From: Okapia johnstoni
Lineage: Eukaryota; Chordata; Mammalia; Artiodactyla; Giraffidae
Assembly: GCA_024291935.2 (NCBI GenBank)
Contig: CM044306.1
Location: forward strand, 8,692,001-8,756,000
Reading direction: 5' to 3'
Length of the DNA stretch: 64,000 nt
Part shown: in pieces, positions 1 through 11,306 of the stretch
Layout: each line of letters begins with the position of its first letter
Position numbering within the stretch: position 1 is the first letter of the stretch
Notes under the pieces: generated by a model
The model's input: the letters and a program-made list of their open reading frames with translations, nothing else
Told to the model about the DNA's origin: nothing
Database searches by the model: none
Translations under genes and position numbers: made by a program

Positions 1-394
1 ATTAGAGACCCAGCATCATGACTTTCCACTTGATCCTGGGACCTCCATCCCAACCCCCCCACCCCACCCCCAGCCTGTTTCGGGTACAAAGGCAGACTTT
101 GTTACCGTCATTATAGACTATAACACAAAAACATAATAAAATAAAATGAATGTTTTCTCAGTGAATATCCATTAGATGAGTTACTGTTGTAATTGAATAA
201 TGGGATGGGAAACTACAGCAAATTACTGAAGTATATAATTAAAGTAAATCTATGTTAAAGTCCTTTATCGCTTAGTGTTTCTCAGTTCTCAGACTCTCCC
301 CACCGCAACCCCCCCTCGTCTTTTTCTGAGTGTGGGGAGGGGGAGGGGAGCTGTGGATCCCTCTGAGGCTCTCACTGCTTGTATGCACACATGA
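1..394. other. Unique flank, no gene seen
   Basis: No coding region or recognised repeat. It contains a C-run with C-rich sequence at about 53-73 and a G-rich run at about 333-352, both low complexity. Confidence 0.5.
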
Positions 395-583
395 TCAGCC
401 GCTCGGTCATGTCCGACTCTTTGCGACCCCATGGACTGTCCACGGGACTATCCAGGGACGATTACTGGGATGGGTTGCCATTTCTCCTCCAGGGGATCTT
501 CCTGACCCAGGGGTTAAATCTGTGTCTCCCACATCCCCTGCATTAGCCAGTGAATTCTTTACCTCTAAGCCTCCTGGGAAGAC
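395..583 (-). mobile_element. Bov-tA SINE
   Basis: Reads as the reverse complement of a Bov-tA element: the 3' body (gtccgactctttgcgacc, then a 'ccatggactgt' block) comes first on the plus strand and the tRNA-Glu-derived head follows. It is clearly diverged, with a short deletion after 'ggactgtcc' and a mutated B-box, so it is an older copy. Short open frames over it are SINE read-through. Confidence 0.9.
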
Positions 584-929
584 CAAAGCTCTTGGTACCT
601 GGTTGCAAATACAGCTCCCCTGATTCTTCGAAGGGAAGACCTTGTGCCTGGCAGACCCTGGGCTCGGCTCCCCATGGCAGAACAAAGATAACTGAAAGGT
701 ACTGGCTAAGATCCCAGCACCCACCTCTGCTAGACCCTCAGGGGTAAGGGTTGAGTTTTGCCCTAAATGCTGAACTGATTAAACTGAGGCAGGGTGGTGA
801 AGGGGAAAACGGCGGCATCAGCCCTGAGAATGCCCTTCATGAAGGACTGATGCCACTGACTGGATCTCAGACCTGCTAGTGACTATCAGGTTCAAGATGG
901 TGTTGTGGTTAAGAGGTAGCAGAAAGTGA
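584..929. other. Unique non-coding sequence
   Basis: No ORF with coding character and no recognised repeat between the SINE and the MIR fragment. Confidence 0.4.
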
Positions 930-1002
930 AGACTCAGAGAGGTTCAGGATTTGCCCAGGGTCATACAGCGACAAGTTGCAGAACTGGGATTTGATCTTAT
1001 CA
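930..1002 (-). mobile_element. MIR fragment
   Basis: The run 'actcagagaggttcaggatt', then 'tgcccagggtcatacagc', matches the reverse complement of the MIR core. Highly diverged, as expected for this ancient mammalian SINE. Confidence 0.6.
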
Positions 1003-2630
1003 AGCACTTGACGCAGGACCACACACGAAGCTCCCCGAAAGGGATTCTTGTCTGCTGGGCATAGAAGCCCTTTACAATGAGCCTGTCAACTACCGCCCAT
1101 GTGAGGTCAAACATAGCTGTGGTTTCCATCACTGTTTTCTACTTTCTGGAATTCAATGTCAGGGGGACCAGGGTGGGCACAGTCAAACCACGTCTATACA
1201 AAGCTCTGTCTCAATTCTTCCGCTTTCTAACCTGGAAGAGTAAAGACCCTCTAGGGTGAACCCCCTTCCTCAGAAGGCCCCAGGTAGGCCCTGGGAGGAC
1301 ACAATGAAGTCCCCAGACTCTGAGCTTAGCCTGGCCTGCCATGTGAAGGAGGTCTGCAGGCTGCAGGAAGGGGCCAGCTGAGCCTGCGGTCACCTAAAGG
1401 GATCAGAATGGCAGAATTTCTGTAGCTCATTCACACCCAGAGCAAAGCATAGCCCCCTTTCTGAGCACTCAGGACCACTGTGCTACTGGCAGCCGCAGAA
1501 AACCAAGTGACCCAAACAGAGATTAAACCACAAGGGCCAACTCGTTAGCACAGCAAGCTCTTGGCTTAAGAGAGAGAATGACCCCCAAGAAAAGGAAGGA
1601 GAACTCCCCTGCCCATTAGCAGTTTTCCCAGGGATTGTACAACCTCCGGCCCACCCTCCGCCTCCACCCCACAGCCCTGGGCAGGGACCCTGTCCTCCTC
1701 CAGCAGGGCCCCCTCTTCTCCAAAGGCGAGGAGCTGGAGGAGCCCCTCTCCCCACCCTGGCAGGAGAATGAGTTGAGAGGTGTGGGCTCCGCAGGCAGAA
1801 CGGGGTGCTATGCAAATGAATGCAAAGCGGATGCCAATCCGAGCCTGCTCTTTCTAAATCTCCCCTTGTCATCTGGTAGCTGAGTCGCCGCAGCCCTCCC
1901 AGCGCTCTGAAAGCCACTGTCTCCTTCCAGCTTCGTGTCCATCAAGGGCAGCAAGCTCTGGTGATGGAACAAGTGGGCAAGCCTCTGTGGAGGGCACGGG
2001 GTTGCCCACCCACTGCAGGGTTGGCCTGGCCAACCCTCGGGATGTCAAATTTCCTAGAGCTCAGGCCGCTGTTATGCCCTCCTCCGCATCCATCCTTTCT
2101 AGCTCCAGGGTGGTACCCAAAGACACACACCCCCAAAGCCCCAGTGAATAGCCTATCTTAAACATGCAGTGGCTCTGAAATGCAAATAACACCCTGACTC
2201 TCTTTAGCTACAAGGAGTGGTTGCTGAGCATGTGTAGTATTGAGGGGCAAATTCTCTGCCAAGATTCCAAGTTTGCAGCAGGCTTGGAGCTGTTTCTAGA
2301 CCCAGAGAAGAGCCGAGTGGGGAAACACCTCTGGGCCTCCAGGACTGCACCTCGAAACCACACTCAGTGATGCTCAGACAGGACTCCTCCCCTCCCACCA
2401 ACGCCCCCACTGGTCCTCTGCCTGCTGCTTAACATAGAGCTCTTCCAAGGCAAGGATCCTCATTCACAGTGAACACAGGACATAACAGAGCCCTGGGTGA
2501 GAACAGGATGATTCACCAAAACAGCCAGGAAAGCTGGATGCCCTCTCACACCAAGAAACCACTGGTATCTCTGGTGATCACTAGCCAGCCCCTCCAGATG
2601 ATGTTGGCTGCAGCAGACCCAAGTGTGCTT
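1003..2630. other. Repeat-poor unique block
   Basis: No recognised gene or repeat. A perfect octamer ATGCAAAT sits at 1810-1817 in a moderately GC-rich stretch (about 1620-1910) that has short open frames on both strands but no splice-site support. Possible regulatory sequence; function not supported. Confidence 0.35.
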
Positions 2631-2726
2631 CCAGGGATCTTCCCAACCCAGGGTTCGAACCCACGTTTCTTACGTCTGCTGCATTGGCAGGTGGGTTTTT
2701 TACCACTAGCGCCACCTGGGAAACCT
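2631..2726 (-). mobile_element. Bov-tA SINE, tRNA-like head fragment
   Basis: Only the tRNA-Glu-related part is recognisable (gggatcttcccaacccaggg, then the B-box 'ggttcgaac' complement, ending at 'gccacctgggaaacc'). The body that should lie to the left is missing or too diverged to see. Confidence 0.75.
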
Positions 2727-2824
2727 ATAAGTGTACTTCTTAGAGCTAATTAACACAGATGGCAGGAATGAGGGTTGATCCAGAGGCCACAACTATTAGA
2801 AATGGAACATACAAACAAGTCTGG

Positions 2825-2942
2825 GGAATTTCCCTGGTGGTCCAGTGGTTAGGACTCCGCGTTTTCACTGCCTATGGCACAGGTTCAGTCCCTGGTCAGG
2901 GAACTAAGTAAGATCTCACAACCCTCATGGCCAAGAATAAAA
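2825..2942 (+). mobile_element. CHR-2-type SINE
   Basis: Starts 'ggaatttccctggtggtcca', carries a tRNA-like B-box (ggttcagtcc) and 'ctggtcagggaactaa', and ends in an A-rich tail (aataaaag). Typical cetartiodactyl CHR-2 organisation. Confidence 0.85.
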
Positions 2943-2999
2943 GAGTCTGATCTGCCCCAGGACCTCAGGACAGGAGGCATCTTGTATGACCTTGGAGTT

Positions 3000-3092
3000 A
3001 TTCATTAAAATCTCTGGACTTCTGGTTCCTCATTTGTAAAATAAGAAAAACCTTATCTTGCAGCTTTGTCATGTAGATTACATGATGAAACT
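3000..3092 (+). mobile_element. MIR fragment
   Basis: 'ggttcctcatttgtaaaata' matches the MIR core (cctcatctgtaaaatgg). Diverged. Confidence 0.5.
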
Positions 3093-3317
3093 ACAGCTGT
3101 GCTTTATTGTGAACTCTGTGGTCTAAGCATTCAGTTAAATCCTCTTATACACAGTGTTTCATTTATTCATTCCGTGAGGAAGGGGGAGGTACTATCTCTA
3201 TCTCTATTTCATATATGAAGAAGCTCCTATATTGTTCATTCATCCAGCACCATGCAGCTAAGAAGTGGTCAGCTGCATTGGCCCCAGGCGTTTTGACCCC
3301 AGACCTGCACTTTGTGG

Positions 3318-3452
3318 GGTTTTTTGTTTATTTATTTGTTTTTGTTTGTGCTGTGCAGCATGTGGGATCTTAGTTCCCCATCCAGGAATCAAATCCTCAG
3401 CCCCTTCATTGGAAGCACGGAGTCCTAACCATCGGACCACCAGGGAAGTCCC
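3318..3452 (-). mobile_element. CHR-2-type SINE
   Basis: Reverse-oriented CHR-2: a T-rich tail complement (tttttgtttatttatttgtt), 'gcatgtgggatcttagttcc', then the head complement 'ggaccaccagggaagtccc'. Confidence 0.85.
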
Positions 3453-4523
3453 AGCCCGCACTGTGAATCACTCTCTCCTGGTACCACCCTTGCTGTTCAA
3501 CACCTGGAATAGCATCAGGTACACGAATGCTGTCAACAAATGGTGGCCTCTCTCTCACCCCAAGCCCTGACTTCCACCCACACAATGGCTGTTTCATCCA
3601 ATGGAGAAGAAAGATGTAAGCAGGACTCATATCCCTCCCCAGGCCTGTCTTGTCATCACGGATGGCTGAAAAAACGAACAGAACCTCCAGGGAGCCAGAC
3701 ACACTCACCCAGCATCTCACTGATCTCTCCTGTTTGGGGAGAGGCCAGGTCTACAGAAAAGGTGGGTGCACCCAGGTTGAGGAGGGCAAGTAGGGAGTTG
3801 CAGTTTCCTGGAGCCTGGACTAGCCTTCCAATCTATAGCCCTTTGCTGTTCGAAAGAAAGAAAAGGCTTTTGTTGTAAGAGCCCTCTTTAATGGGGAGGA
3901 AATGCTGTCTCGTCAAAAGCCCAGGGTGGTAACACTTCCCTAACACAATACAAGCTGGTGACAACGTCTAATGAAGACTTTTATGATAGGAATGTAATTG
4001 TGTAAAAAAAAAAAATGATTACAAAATTGGTTTCAATGCTTTGCGATCCAAGAGTTCATTTGTTTCCTCATTCATGCACTAAATAAGCCCCTAATTAATC
4101 TTGAACCTTGGAGAAAGGAGACTAGATTGCCATTTTTTCCATAAGAACGCACTTCACATTTTGGAAAGTTTGAAGAGGCTCTTAAGCATTTTTCTTTAGT
4201 GGTATTTTATCAGCATTTTAGAGAGGCCTCATTAGGTTGCCGGGGCTGCTAATTGCATTACCATATTTTTAAGCCTCCTAGGTGCCAGTCAAGTTCATCT
4301 TTCTCCAAATTCTCCGGTTAATTTGCTGGTTTGACAGGTCAGAGATCTGGAGTAAGGGAAGGAAGCCGAGGGCTGATGCAGGCTCCTCTCGGCTGCCAGC
4401 CCCGGGACCAGAGGAGAGAGACCACTGTCACACCAGCAAGTCACAAAGCCATCTCCTTCAGCAGAGATTTTAGCTTCAACAGTCATTGTGCTGTCATTAT
4501 TCCTAGGCAAGAACAGTAGTAGT
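3453..4523. other. Unique block with candidate conserved element
   Basis: No gene. About 3880-4290 is free of recognised repeats and AT-rich, with homeodomain-type words (cctaattaatctt near 4090, gctaattgcatta near 4250). This texture is common in conserved developmental enhancers. Conservation cannot be tested here. Confidence 0.35.
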
Positions 4524-4727
4524 AGTGAAAGTCGCTCAGTCGAGTCTGACTCTTTTCGGCCTCATGGACTGTAGCCCGCCAGGCTCCTCTGTTCATGGAA
4601 TTCTCCAGGCCAGAATACTGGGGTGGGCAGCTATTCCCTTCTCCAGGGGATCTTCCCAGCCTGGAGATCGAACCCAGGTCTCCAGCACTGCAGGCGGATT
4701 CTTTACCATCTGAGCCACCAGGCCTCC
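4524..4727 (-). mobile_element. Bov-tA SINE
   Basis: Full-length minus-strand element: 'gtcgctcagtcgagtctgac' through 'ggatcttcccagcctggaga' to the head complement 'ctgagccaccaggcc'. Preceded by a short AGT repeat at about 4515-4526, the tail side, and followed within 35 bp by the 4761-5403 minisatellite. Confidence 0.92.
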
Positions 4728-4760
4728 AACTTTTCAGCCAAGAAGAGAAAAACAAGAGAA

Positions 4761-5403
4761 GTATGTGTATATGTGTGTATATAGATAGATATGAACACAT
4801 GTGTATATATGTGTGTATAGAGAGGTACAAATATATGTGCATATTAATTAATATATGTATATGCATGCACAGATAGCTATGAATATATGTGTATATGGAT
4901 ATACATGTATATGTAAATACACATGAATGTGTGTATGTATTTGTATACATAAACATATGTATAGATATGAATATATGTATGAATATGAGTGTATAAATAG
5001 ATGTGAACGTGTGTATGTATGTGTACACTTATTCAGAGCAATAAGCATATGTATAGATATGAATATATGTATATTTGTGCATAGTTATAAATATACATGC
5101 ATATACTGATATATGTATATGTGTGCATAAATATATATGGCTACAGAAATATGTGTATACAAAGATATGCATATGTGTGTATGTATAAGTATATATAGAT
5201 AGATGTATGTGTATATATGAATATATATACATATATATGTATATAGATATGAATATATGTATATATAATGTGTATATAAATAGATATGAGTAGACCTGTA
5301 TATCTATATATGTATAGAGATATATACAGAAAGCTATAAATATATGTGTACATATGAATATATGTACATGTGTGTGAATAGATGTGAATGTGTGTGCGTG
5401 TGT
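4761..5403. repeat. AT/TG-rich minisatellite, hidden ~91-bp period
   Basis: A 640-bp tract of interwoven ATGT, GATA and ATAT words. The block 'tagatatgaatatatgta' and its variants recur near 4785, 4871, 4962, 5054, 5145, 5244 and 5331, giving a spacing of about 88-97 bp. It is therefore a decayed higher-order tandem array and not only a microsatellite. Tyr/Ile/His-rich open frames across it on the minus strand (about 4600-5478) are low-complexity artefacts. Confidence 0.8.
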
Positions 5404-5539
5404 GGTGAGCCAAGATGTCATTTGTCTGGATATTTCTCCTCTATTTAAAGAAAATTTCAATAGAAACCTCATTTCCAAACTCAGGCAGCCGAGTGGGTAA
5501 AGGCTGGCACTCCACCGAGGGTTTCACACACATTTTTTT

Positions 5540-5645
5540 TTCCTCAAATCCTCACTTCAACCTGGGGAAGACTCGACAGATATTTCCCTCATTTTACGGA
5601 GCAGGAAATGGATTCTCAGAGGCTCTAAGTCCCAGTCTCCGGGTG
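5540..5645 (-). mobile_element. MIR-like fragment
   Basis: 'ccctcattttacggagcagg', then 'aaatggattctcagaggctc', resembles the reverse complement of the MIR core. Weak. Confidence 0.45.
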
Positions 5646-5724
5646 AAGGAGTCAGCCTTTGAAGCATGGCTAGCAGCCTCATGGGCTGATGTGTTTGGTC
5701 ATTGAATGTCCTGAATAGGGGTCA

Positions 5725-5900
5725 GGAGCCTCGAAGGCAAACAGCCGTGGGCCCAAACCTCGACTCTGATCCCCAAACAAGCGTCTGAACCCCTCCGAGC
5801 ATCCATTCCCCAAATATAAGATGGAGAGAGGAAGTCTACCTGCCCAGGTAAAAAGACGGGATGAAATCAAATACATACGGTCATTAAGTAGCGGCTCACA
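5725..5900 (+). mobile_element. MIR element
   Basis: 'gggcccaaacctcgactctg', later 'ccattccccaaatataagat', 'gatgaaatcaaatacatacg' and 'cattaagtagcggctca' follow the MIR order (B-box region, core, 3' end). Old and diverged. Confidence 0.55.
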
Positions 5901-6790
5901 CCTGTGAGGACCTGAATGGGCATCTGGACTCCGTGATCCTAGGGACGGACCCCCATCCTCAGCAGACCCCCGCCAACGCCCAAACCTGGGTATTGCCAGC
6001 CAGCGTCACTCAGAGACTCGGGATGGAGACAGTTCCTGTCTTTCGGCTTGAAAAGACCCACCTTGTTCTCCCACTCCCGGCCCAAACCTCATCCCTAGTG
6101 TTGTCAAAATAGACATTGTACTGCATTGGGGTTCCGGATGGCAGTGAAACTCTCCCCTCTGCGCTTCATTGCTGGTTTCCCAAAGTCTTTTTTTCTTTTT
6201 AGCATGAACGCTGGGAACCCGACAGCCACTTTCATTAAGAACCCCCTTGGATGCCTTCCCACCGCCTGCTCCCCAGCCTAAGCCCTAGCCCTCCAGCCTC
6301 AGGTCACCGTGCAAGCATAGAAATAATGTGCTGGGCTTGGAGGCAGTGGACAGAGGTGACCAGGAGGCTGCGCTCAGGATGGGCTCTCCTGTCCCCTGCT
6401 GCCAGCTTTAATTACCCAAGCAGGTCCCAGGGAGGGAGCACTGCTTCTTATAACAGAAGCTCTGTGTTAATGCAAAGACCTCTGGAGATGGACAGTCTCC
6501 TCCCTGCTGGGGACAGTTCCTCAGGCCGGTGCTGCTGGAGGGCCATCTGAGTCTGTTAAGCACAAAATAAGGAGACTCCTTGACTGGACCCCAGGCTGCT
6601 AGGCAAAGGCCACCTATCAGGCTACTCTGCCATAGGAGGAACGGGACAGCAGGTGGCTGGAGGCGTCTCCAGGGAAAACGACTCAATCAGCGCTTGTCAA
6701 ATGACTTTCCTTCCAATGCCTGGGTTGGTGGGAAGCCAGGTGTCCAAAAAGCCCCTAGGGTTCTGGAACAGTGGTGCTCTTTCCTGCAGG
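5901..6790. other. Unique non-coding sequence
   Basis: No recognised repeat or convincing exon. Contains a short T-run at about 6188-6200. Open frames of about 90 codons exist on both strands without coding character. Confidence 0.4.
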
Positions 6791-7003
6791 TGCATGCTCA
6801 GTTGTGTCCGACTCTTTGTGACTCTAAAGACTGTAGCCTCCAGGCTCCTCTTCTGTCCATGGGATTCTCCAGGTAAGAATACGGCAGTGGGTTGCCATTT
6901 CCTTCTCCAGGGGATCTTCCTGACCCAGGGATTGAATCCATGTCTCCTGTGTCTCCTGCACTGGCAGGCAGGCTTTTTTACTATGGAGCCAGCTGGGAAG
7001 TCC
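6791..7003 (-). mobile_element. Bov-tA SINE
   Basis: 'tgctcagttgtgtccgactc' through 'gggatcttcctgacccaggg' to 'agctgggaagtccc'. Full length, minus orientation. Small open frames spanning it on both strands are SINE-derived. Confidence 0.92.
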
Positions 7004-7850
7004 CTGCTTTTTCCCGTGGTTCCACCCTAACCTCAGCCCTCTGTGGGGAAGGCCCGCCCTTGGCACCCTTGCCTGAGGATGACACCCTGATGGCTCCACT
7101 GGGCAAAGTTTCAAAACAGAAAAGTAGAGAAGGAGCCCGGATGGCCAACTTACTCTCTGAGGCAGGACCATTTGTAAAGCATTTGCCGTCCAACATCACC
7201 ATCATTTTATAAAACAAAGGACCTTCTAACACCAAAAGGTAGAAAGGATATAACCTCAGAATAGAGGGCAGGTCTTTCAAGTGACTGTGAAATCTAGTGC
7301 TACGGACAACTCACCCTTTCTCTTCATTTTGATCGGATTGCGTCCAGCATCAGAGGCTGGATCAGTGTTTAAGAGATGGCCCCAGCTTAGCGGGGGATGG
7401 GGACCAGGCCAGGCAGGAGGGAGGTGGGGGGCTCCCGGTCAGCGTGAGACGCTGGATTCTGACGCAGAAGAAAAAGAGGTGCTGGGGGTCCTCACCAGGA
7501 AACCCACCGAGGAGAAAGCTGAACTCAAGAGCTGGGAGCCAGCCACGCTTGGATGGGATTTCACCCAGAAAGCTAAACAAGAAACCAGAAGTCTTGCGGA
7601 TCCCCTCTGGACACTGAGACTCTTTCAGCCTCTCAGTTAAAGAACCGAAGACAAATTGTGCTCAAGGCCGGCTCTCAGTCAAAGCTCTAATTTTACACTG
7701 ACATGGTTTTCATTTTCCAGGAGCGTGTGCCATGAAGCCAGGGCCAAAGTGAACAGAAGATCCCACATCCTCGACCACCTCCCCATCTCTGCCCCAAAGA
7801 CCTCACCATGTGAAAACATCCACTAAGGGAGCCTAGGCGGCCAGCCCGTC
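7004..7850. other. Unique non-coding sequence
   Basis: No gene or recognised repeat. The plus-strand open frame at 7281-7640 lacks splice signals and shows no recognised domain, so it is not called. Confidence 0.4.
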
Positions 7851-8262
7851 ACCCACCCCCACCCACTGCCACCACCCCCACCACCCCCATCCACCTCCCA
7901 CCCATCCACCCCCACCCCCTACCCACCTCCCATTCACTATCCATTCATCCACTCACCCACCTCCCACCCCCCATCATTATGGGCTTAGTCTCTCAGTTGT
8001 GTCCAACTCTGTGACCCCATGGACTGGACCCCATGTACCCCATAGTCCACTAGGCTCCTCTGTCCACAGAGATGGTCCAGGCAAGAATACTGGAGTGGGT
8101 TGCCATGCCCTCCTCCACGGGATCTTCCCAATTCAGGAATCGAACGGGGGTCTCCTGCATTGCAGGTGTGTTCTTTGCCAGCTGGGTTACCCCACACATA
8201 ACCCCCCCCCCCACCTCCCACCACTCCCTACCCACCTCCACCTCCCCCCACCATCCATCCAT
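7851..8262. repeat. CCACC-type C-rich simple repeat split by a SINE
   Basis: Imperfect CCAC/CCCA repeats run 7851-7971 and resume at about 8197-8262, including a 13-C run near 8202-8212 and 'ccatccatcc'. The intervening bases are a Bov-tA SINE, so one C-rich tract appears to have been interrupted by insertion. The G-rich complement could form G-quadruplex-like structure. Confidence 0.8.
7986..8195 (-). mobile_element. Bov-tA SINE inside C-rich repeat
   Basis: 'tctctcagttgtgtccaact' through 'cgggatcttcccaattcagg' to 'ccagctgggttacccc', minus orientation. The body contains a small duplication of the 'ggactggaccccatgtaccc' area relative to a standard Bov-tA. Confidence 0.9.
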
Positions 8263-8535
8263 TTTTCACCCTACACTGGGTTGTTCAGTGCCTTCTCTGT
8301 GCCAGGCACACACAGCCACCAAAAGCCCCCCACTTGTGGCCCTTTCATCCACCAGACAAGATTGGAGCAAAGAGGGATGTGCCTTGAGGCTCCTCCCCCC
8401 TCCCCTTAACCCCTTGCTTCTCTCCTTGCCCCTCCCACTCTCCCTTCTCTGTGCTGGTTCTCAGAGAGCTGCCACTATACCTAAGGGAGCTGTTTAAGCA
8501 CATAAAGGGTTAACCCCAGGAGTCTTGGCTCTGGC

Positions 8536-8625
8536 TGATGTTAGAATCACCTGCGGCAGTCAAACTGCTGAGGTCTAGGCCTCACCCAGACACCTGACTT
8601 CACAGCCTAGTTGGGGCTCAGGGGT
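8536..8625 (+). mobile_element. MER5-type hAT MITE fragment
   Basis: 'gttagaatcacctgcggcag', then 'ctaggcctcacccagacacc', matches the first part of MER5-family non-autonomous hAT (Charlie) elements. No transposase is encoded. Confidence 0.55.
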
Positions 8626-9089
8626 TCCACCGTGCAGCTCAAAGAACTTCTGGCACTAAAGGCCACTTCAGGCTACTGTGCTCAGGAATTGCCTCCAGTG
8701 AGTGAGCTCTGGACTCCCAGTGGTGCAGAGCTGAGCGGGGCAGGGCAGGGCAGTCCTGGGGGCCCCCAGGGGGCTCCATCCCTCCCCTGCTCTTTACTCT
8801 GCCAGTCTCCCCACAGCTGCCCTGGCCTCCACACTGGTTCATCTTAATCTGCTGGAAGATGTGCACACGAGATCATTTACTAATAATTACATTTTCCCCC
8901 AATGATTTTCTTTTTAGAATAGAAATTCAAACCAAGTCAAGGTTATTACGCCTCTATTAAAGAGCTCCTCACTTGGGTGCTCCTTATCAAGCATGCATTC
9001 CTGGGGAAACTTAAAGGAGGGAATAACTCCATACCTGCCTGACCAAGGGAGGGTGGTTCATGGGATGGTCCCCTGTCGTGTGGGACATT
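8626..9089. other. Unique block, AT-rich core
   Basis: About 8860-9000 is repeat-free and contains 'actaataattacattttccc' and a TTATTACGCC word. It is a candidate conserved regulatory element. No coding evidence. Confidence 0.35.
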
Positions 9090-9228
9090 TCTCTGTGTGC
9101 CTCAGTTTCCTTGTCTGTAAAATGGGAGAATAACAGTATCTCCCTGCTAGGGTTGGTATGAGGATTAAACGAAACTTGGGGCCAAGCCTGGTCCACTATG
9201 TTAGCTTACTGTCATCATCACCATCATT
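9090..9228 (+). mobile_element. MIR element
   Basis: 'tgcctcagtttccttgtctg', 'taaaatgggagaataacagt' and 'ggtatgaggattaaacg' give a good match to the MIR core and its 3' half. Confidence 0.8.
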
Positions 9229-10873
9229 TCCATGTGTGCACAAAACGGAGGGGCTAAAAACTGGAGCCCTGCCCCACAGCCTGTGATGCCTGTGAAGTAC
9301 ACATCTGGTCACTTCACCCCCTCTAAATCTCTCTATGGCTCCCCCAGTGCCCTCGGACAAAGTCCTTCAAAATCTGTCTCTGCGGACCTCGACAACCTCC
9401 TTTCACACTGCACACCCCCACCCATCCAGCCACACCGGCCAACTTCGTCGGAGGAGGGGACATTCCGTCAGCACAGGGGTTAGTCCTGAAGAAAGCTTGT
9501 TCCTAAATCAGCTCAAAGCAGCAGGATGAGTTTGCGTAGCATCTGATCAGAATCTGCCTCAGGCGGTGTCCTCCAGTTTAAGGGCAAAATGCAAATGACA
9601 AATTCTGAAATTAACAGCAGCCAAGATGACTTATCAGGTTTAGGGAGCTCTCCTTTCTGTAGCCAATGCTGCCTGACCATGTCTGCAGTGGTTCCCCGGC
9701 TTCCTTTCGTGCCTTATTGCAGGGGCCTTATCTCGTTCAACATTATTATTTTTTTAGAAGATAAGATAGCAGTGTTAGCTCTACACAGGATTATCAGCCT
9801 GCACAATTGCCGTTACCTGTACTTGGTATTCACCGCGAAGGCAGAAAAACCTTCCAAGACTTGTGAAACCAATCTGAAGCAGGCTTGGGGAAGGAGTGGG
9901 TAGAGAACAGAAAAGAAAATCAGCTGAGAGCTAAGGTGTAAAATATTATCCTAATTAAGTACGGGGGAGGAGTTAAAGTGCTAAGTTTTTTAAAATGCAC
10001 TGTTTTCCTTTTCTTTTTTTCCTTTTTGCAAATTGTGTTCTTGTGTGTTTCCTGATGACTGATGTGATATATTCTTGGCTTTCTGAGCAAGAAAAGTCAT
10101 CAGGGTTTCATTTGTTATGTTTATGCCAATAGAAATAAATCTCAGCCGTGGTGGAGGAGGTTGTTCACACTACACTTGCCATCCGGGGAAGCCTGCTGGT
10201 TGAATCCCTGGCGGGCAGGCAGAACCGATTCAGGGTAAGATACACTTTGGCCTTATTGATCACAAAGCTTCTTCATTACTTCTGTGGGGCTGCAAATCAA
10301 TAGACAGGCTCATAGAAACATAATAGATTTTTTTTTTTTTTTAGAAAATCAATTAAACAGAATATTTTTTTTGCAGAATTGAGTTTGCATGGCCATTGTC
10401 TTTGGCGCGCTGTCTAACATGTTTAATGGGGTTTCCTTCTAAGGACTGCCTGATCATGACCAAGTGGCAAAGCCTTGTTTAAAAGGTCGAATTTGAAAGA
10501 AAAAGAGGATGGTCTGGGAAAAGCAGAAGGCACCCTGTTCAGCCCTGCAACCTTGGATCTACCGCCTTGCTAGAAAGCCCATGGGTCACGTGAGCAGAAT
10601 CTGTCAGCATGCCTCCTCTCTGGCTAAAAACGTGGAACCGAAACTTCTTGGAAAGCCCAGATTGATGTCTGAATTTCCCCATTCCGAAAGCAGAAGGAAG
10701 CTCGGTGGGCATAACAGTGAAATACAGCCGGGCTGGGGCTGCCAAGGTTAGCCAGCGAGCTGTATACTCATCCCTCTCTCCCAAGGACACAGCTGGAGAC
10801 TCAGGGACACTGAGCTCAGGAGGCAGCTGTGGCCTCAGTCAACTGGCCACACACACTTCAGCTTTTTTTTTTA
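9229..10873. other. Long repeat-free block, candidate enhancers
   Basis: 1.6 kb without a recognised transposon, unusual in this flank. AT-rich stretches at about 9590-9860 and 9930-10140 carry words such as 'atcctaattaagta', 'ctgataag' variants and 'tgatgactgatgtgat'. No open frame shows coding character. A T-rich run lies at 10328-10342. Confidence 0.4.
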
Positions 10874-11306
10874 GATCATGTACGGATGTGAGAGTTGGAC
10901 CTTAAAGAAGGCTGAGTACCTCAGAATTGATGCTTTCGAGCTATGGTGTTAGAGAAGACTCTTGAGAGTCCCTTGGACTGCAAGGAGATCAAATCAGTCA
11001 ATCCTGAAAGAAAGCAACCCTGAATATTCATTGGAAGGACTGAGGCTGCAGCTGAAGCTCCAATACTTTGGCCACCTGATGCGAAGAGCTGACTCAATGG
11101 AAAAGACCCTGATGCTGGGAAAGATTGAGGGCAGGAGGAGAAGGGGGTGACAGAGGGTGAGATGGTTGGATGGCACCACCAACTCAATGGACATGAGTTT
11201 GAGCAAACTCCCGGAGATGTGAGGGACAGGAAAGCCTGGCATGCTACAGTCCGTGGGATTGCGAGGAGTTGGACATGGGCTTCGCGACTGAACAACAAAG
11301 ACAAAG
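10874..11306 (+). mobile_element. BovB (RTE) LINE, 3' ORF2 fragment
   Basis: Corresponds to the extreme C-terminal coding part of BovB ORF2 and the 3' end. In frame from 10962 it encodes 'VPWTARRSNQSILKE', 'LQYFGHLMRRADSMEKTLML' and 'GKIEGRRRRG', then a stop. The same tail continues in another frame from about 11147, so the copy is frameshifted. Endonuclease and reverse transcriptase domains are absent, so this is a 5'-truncated dead copy. The 3' end shares sequence with Bov-tA bodies, as expected because Bov-tA uses a BovB-like tail. Confidence 0.9.

Noticed and set aside
4483..5478. Tyr/Ile/His-rich minus-strand open frames (about 180 and 150 codons)
   Set aside because: They are translations of the AT/TG minisatellite and the adjoining SINE.
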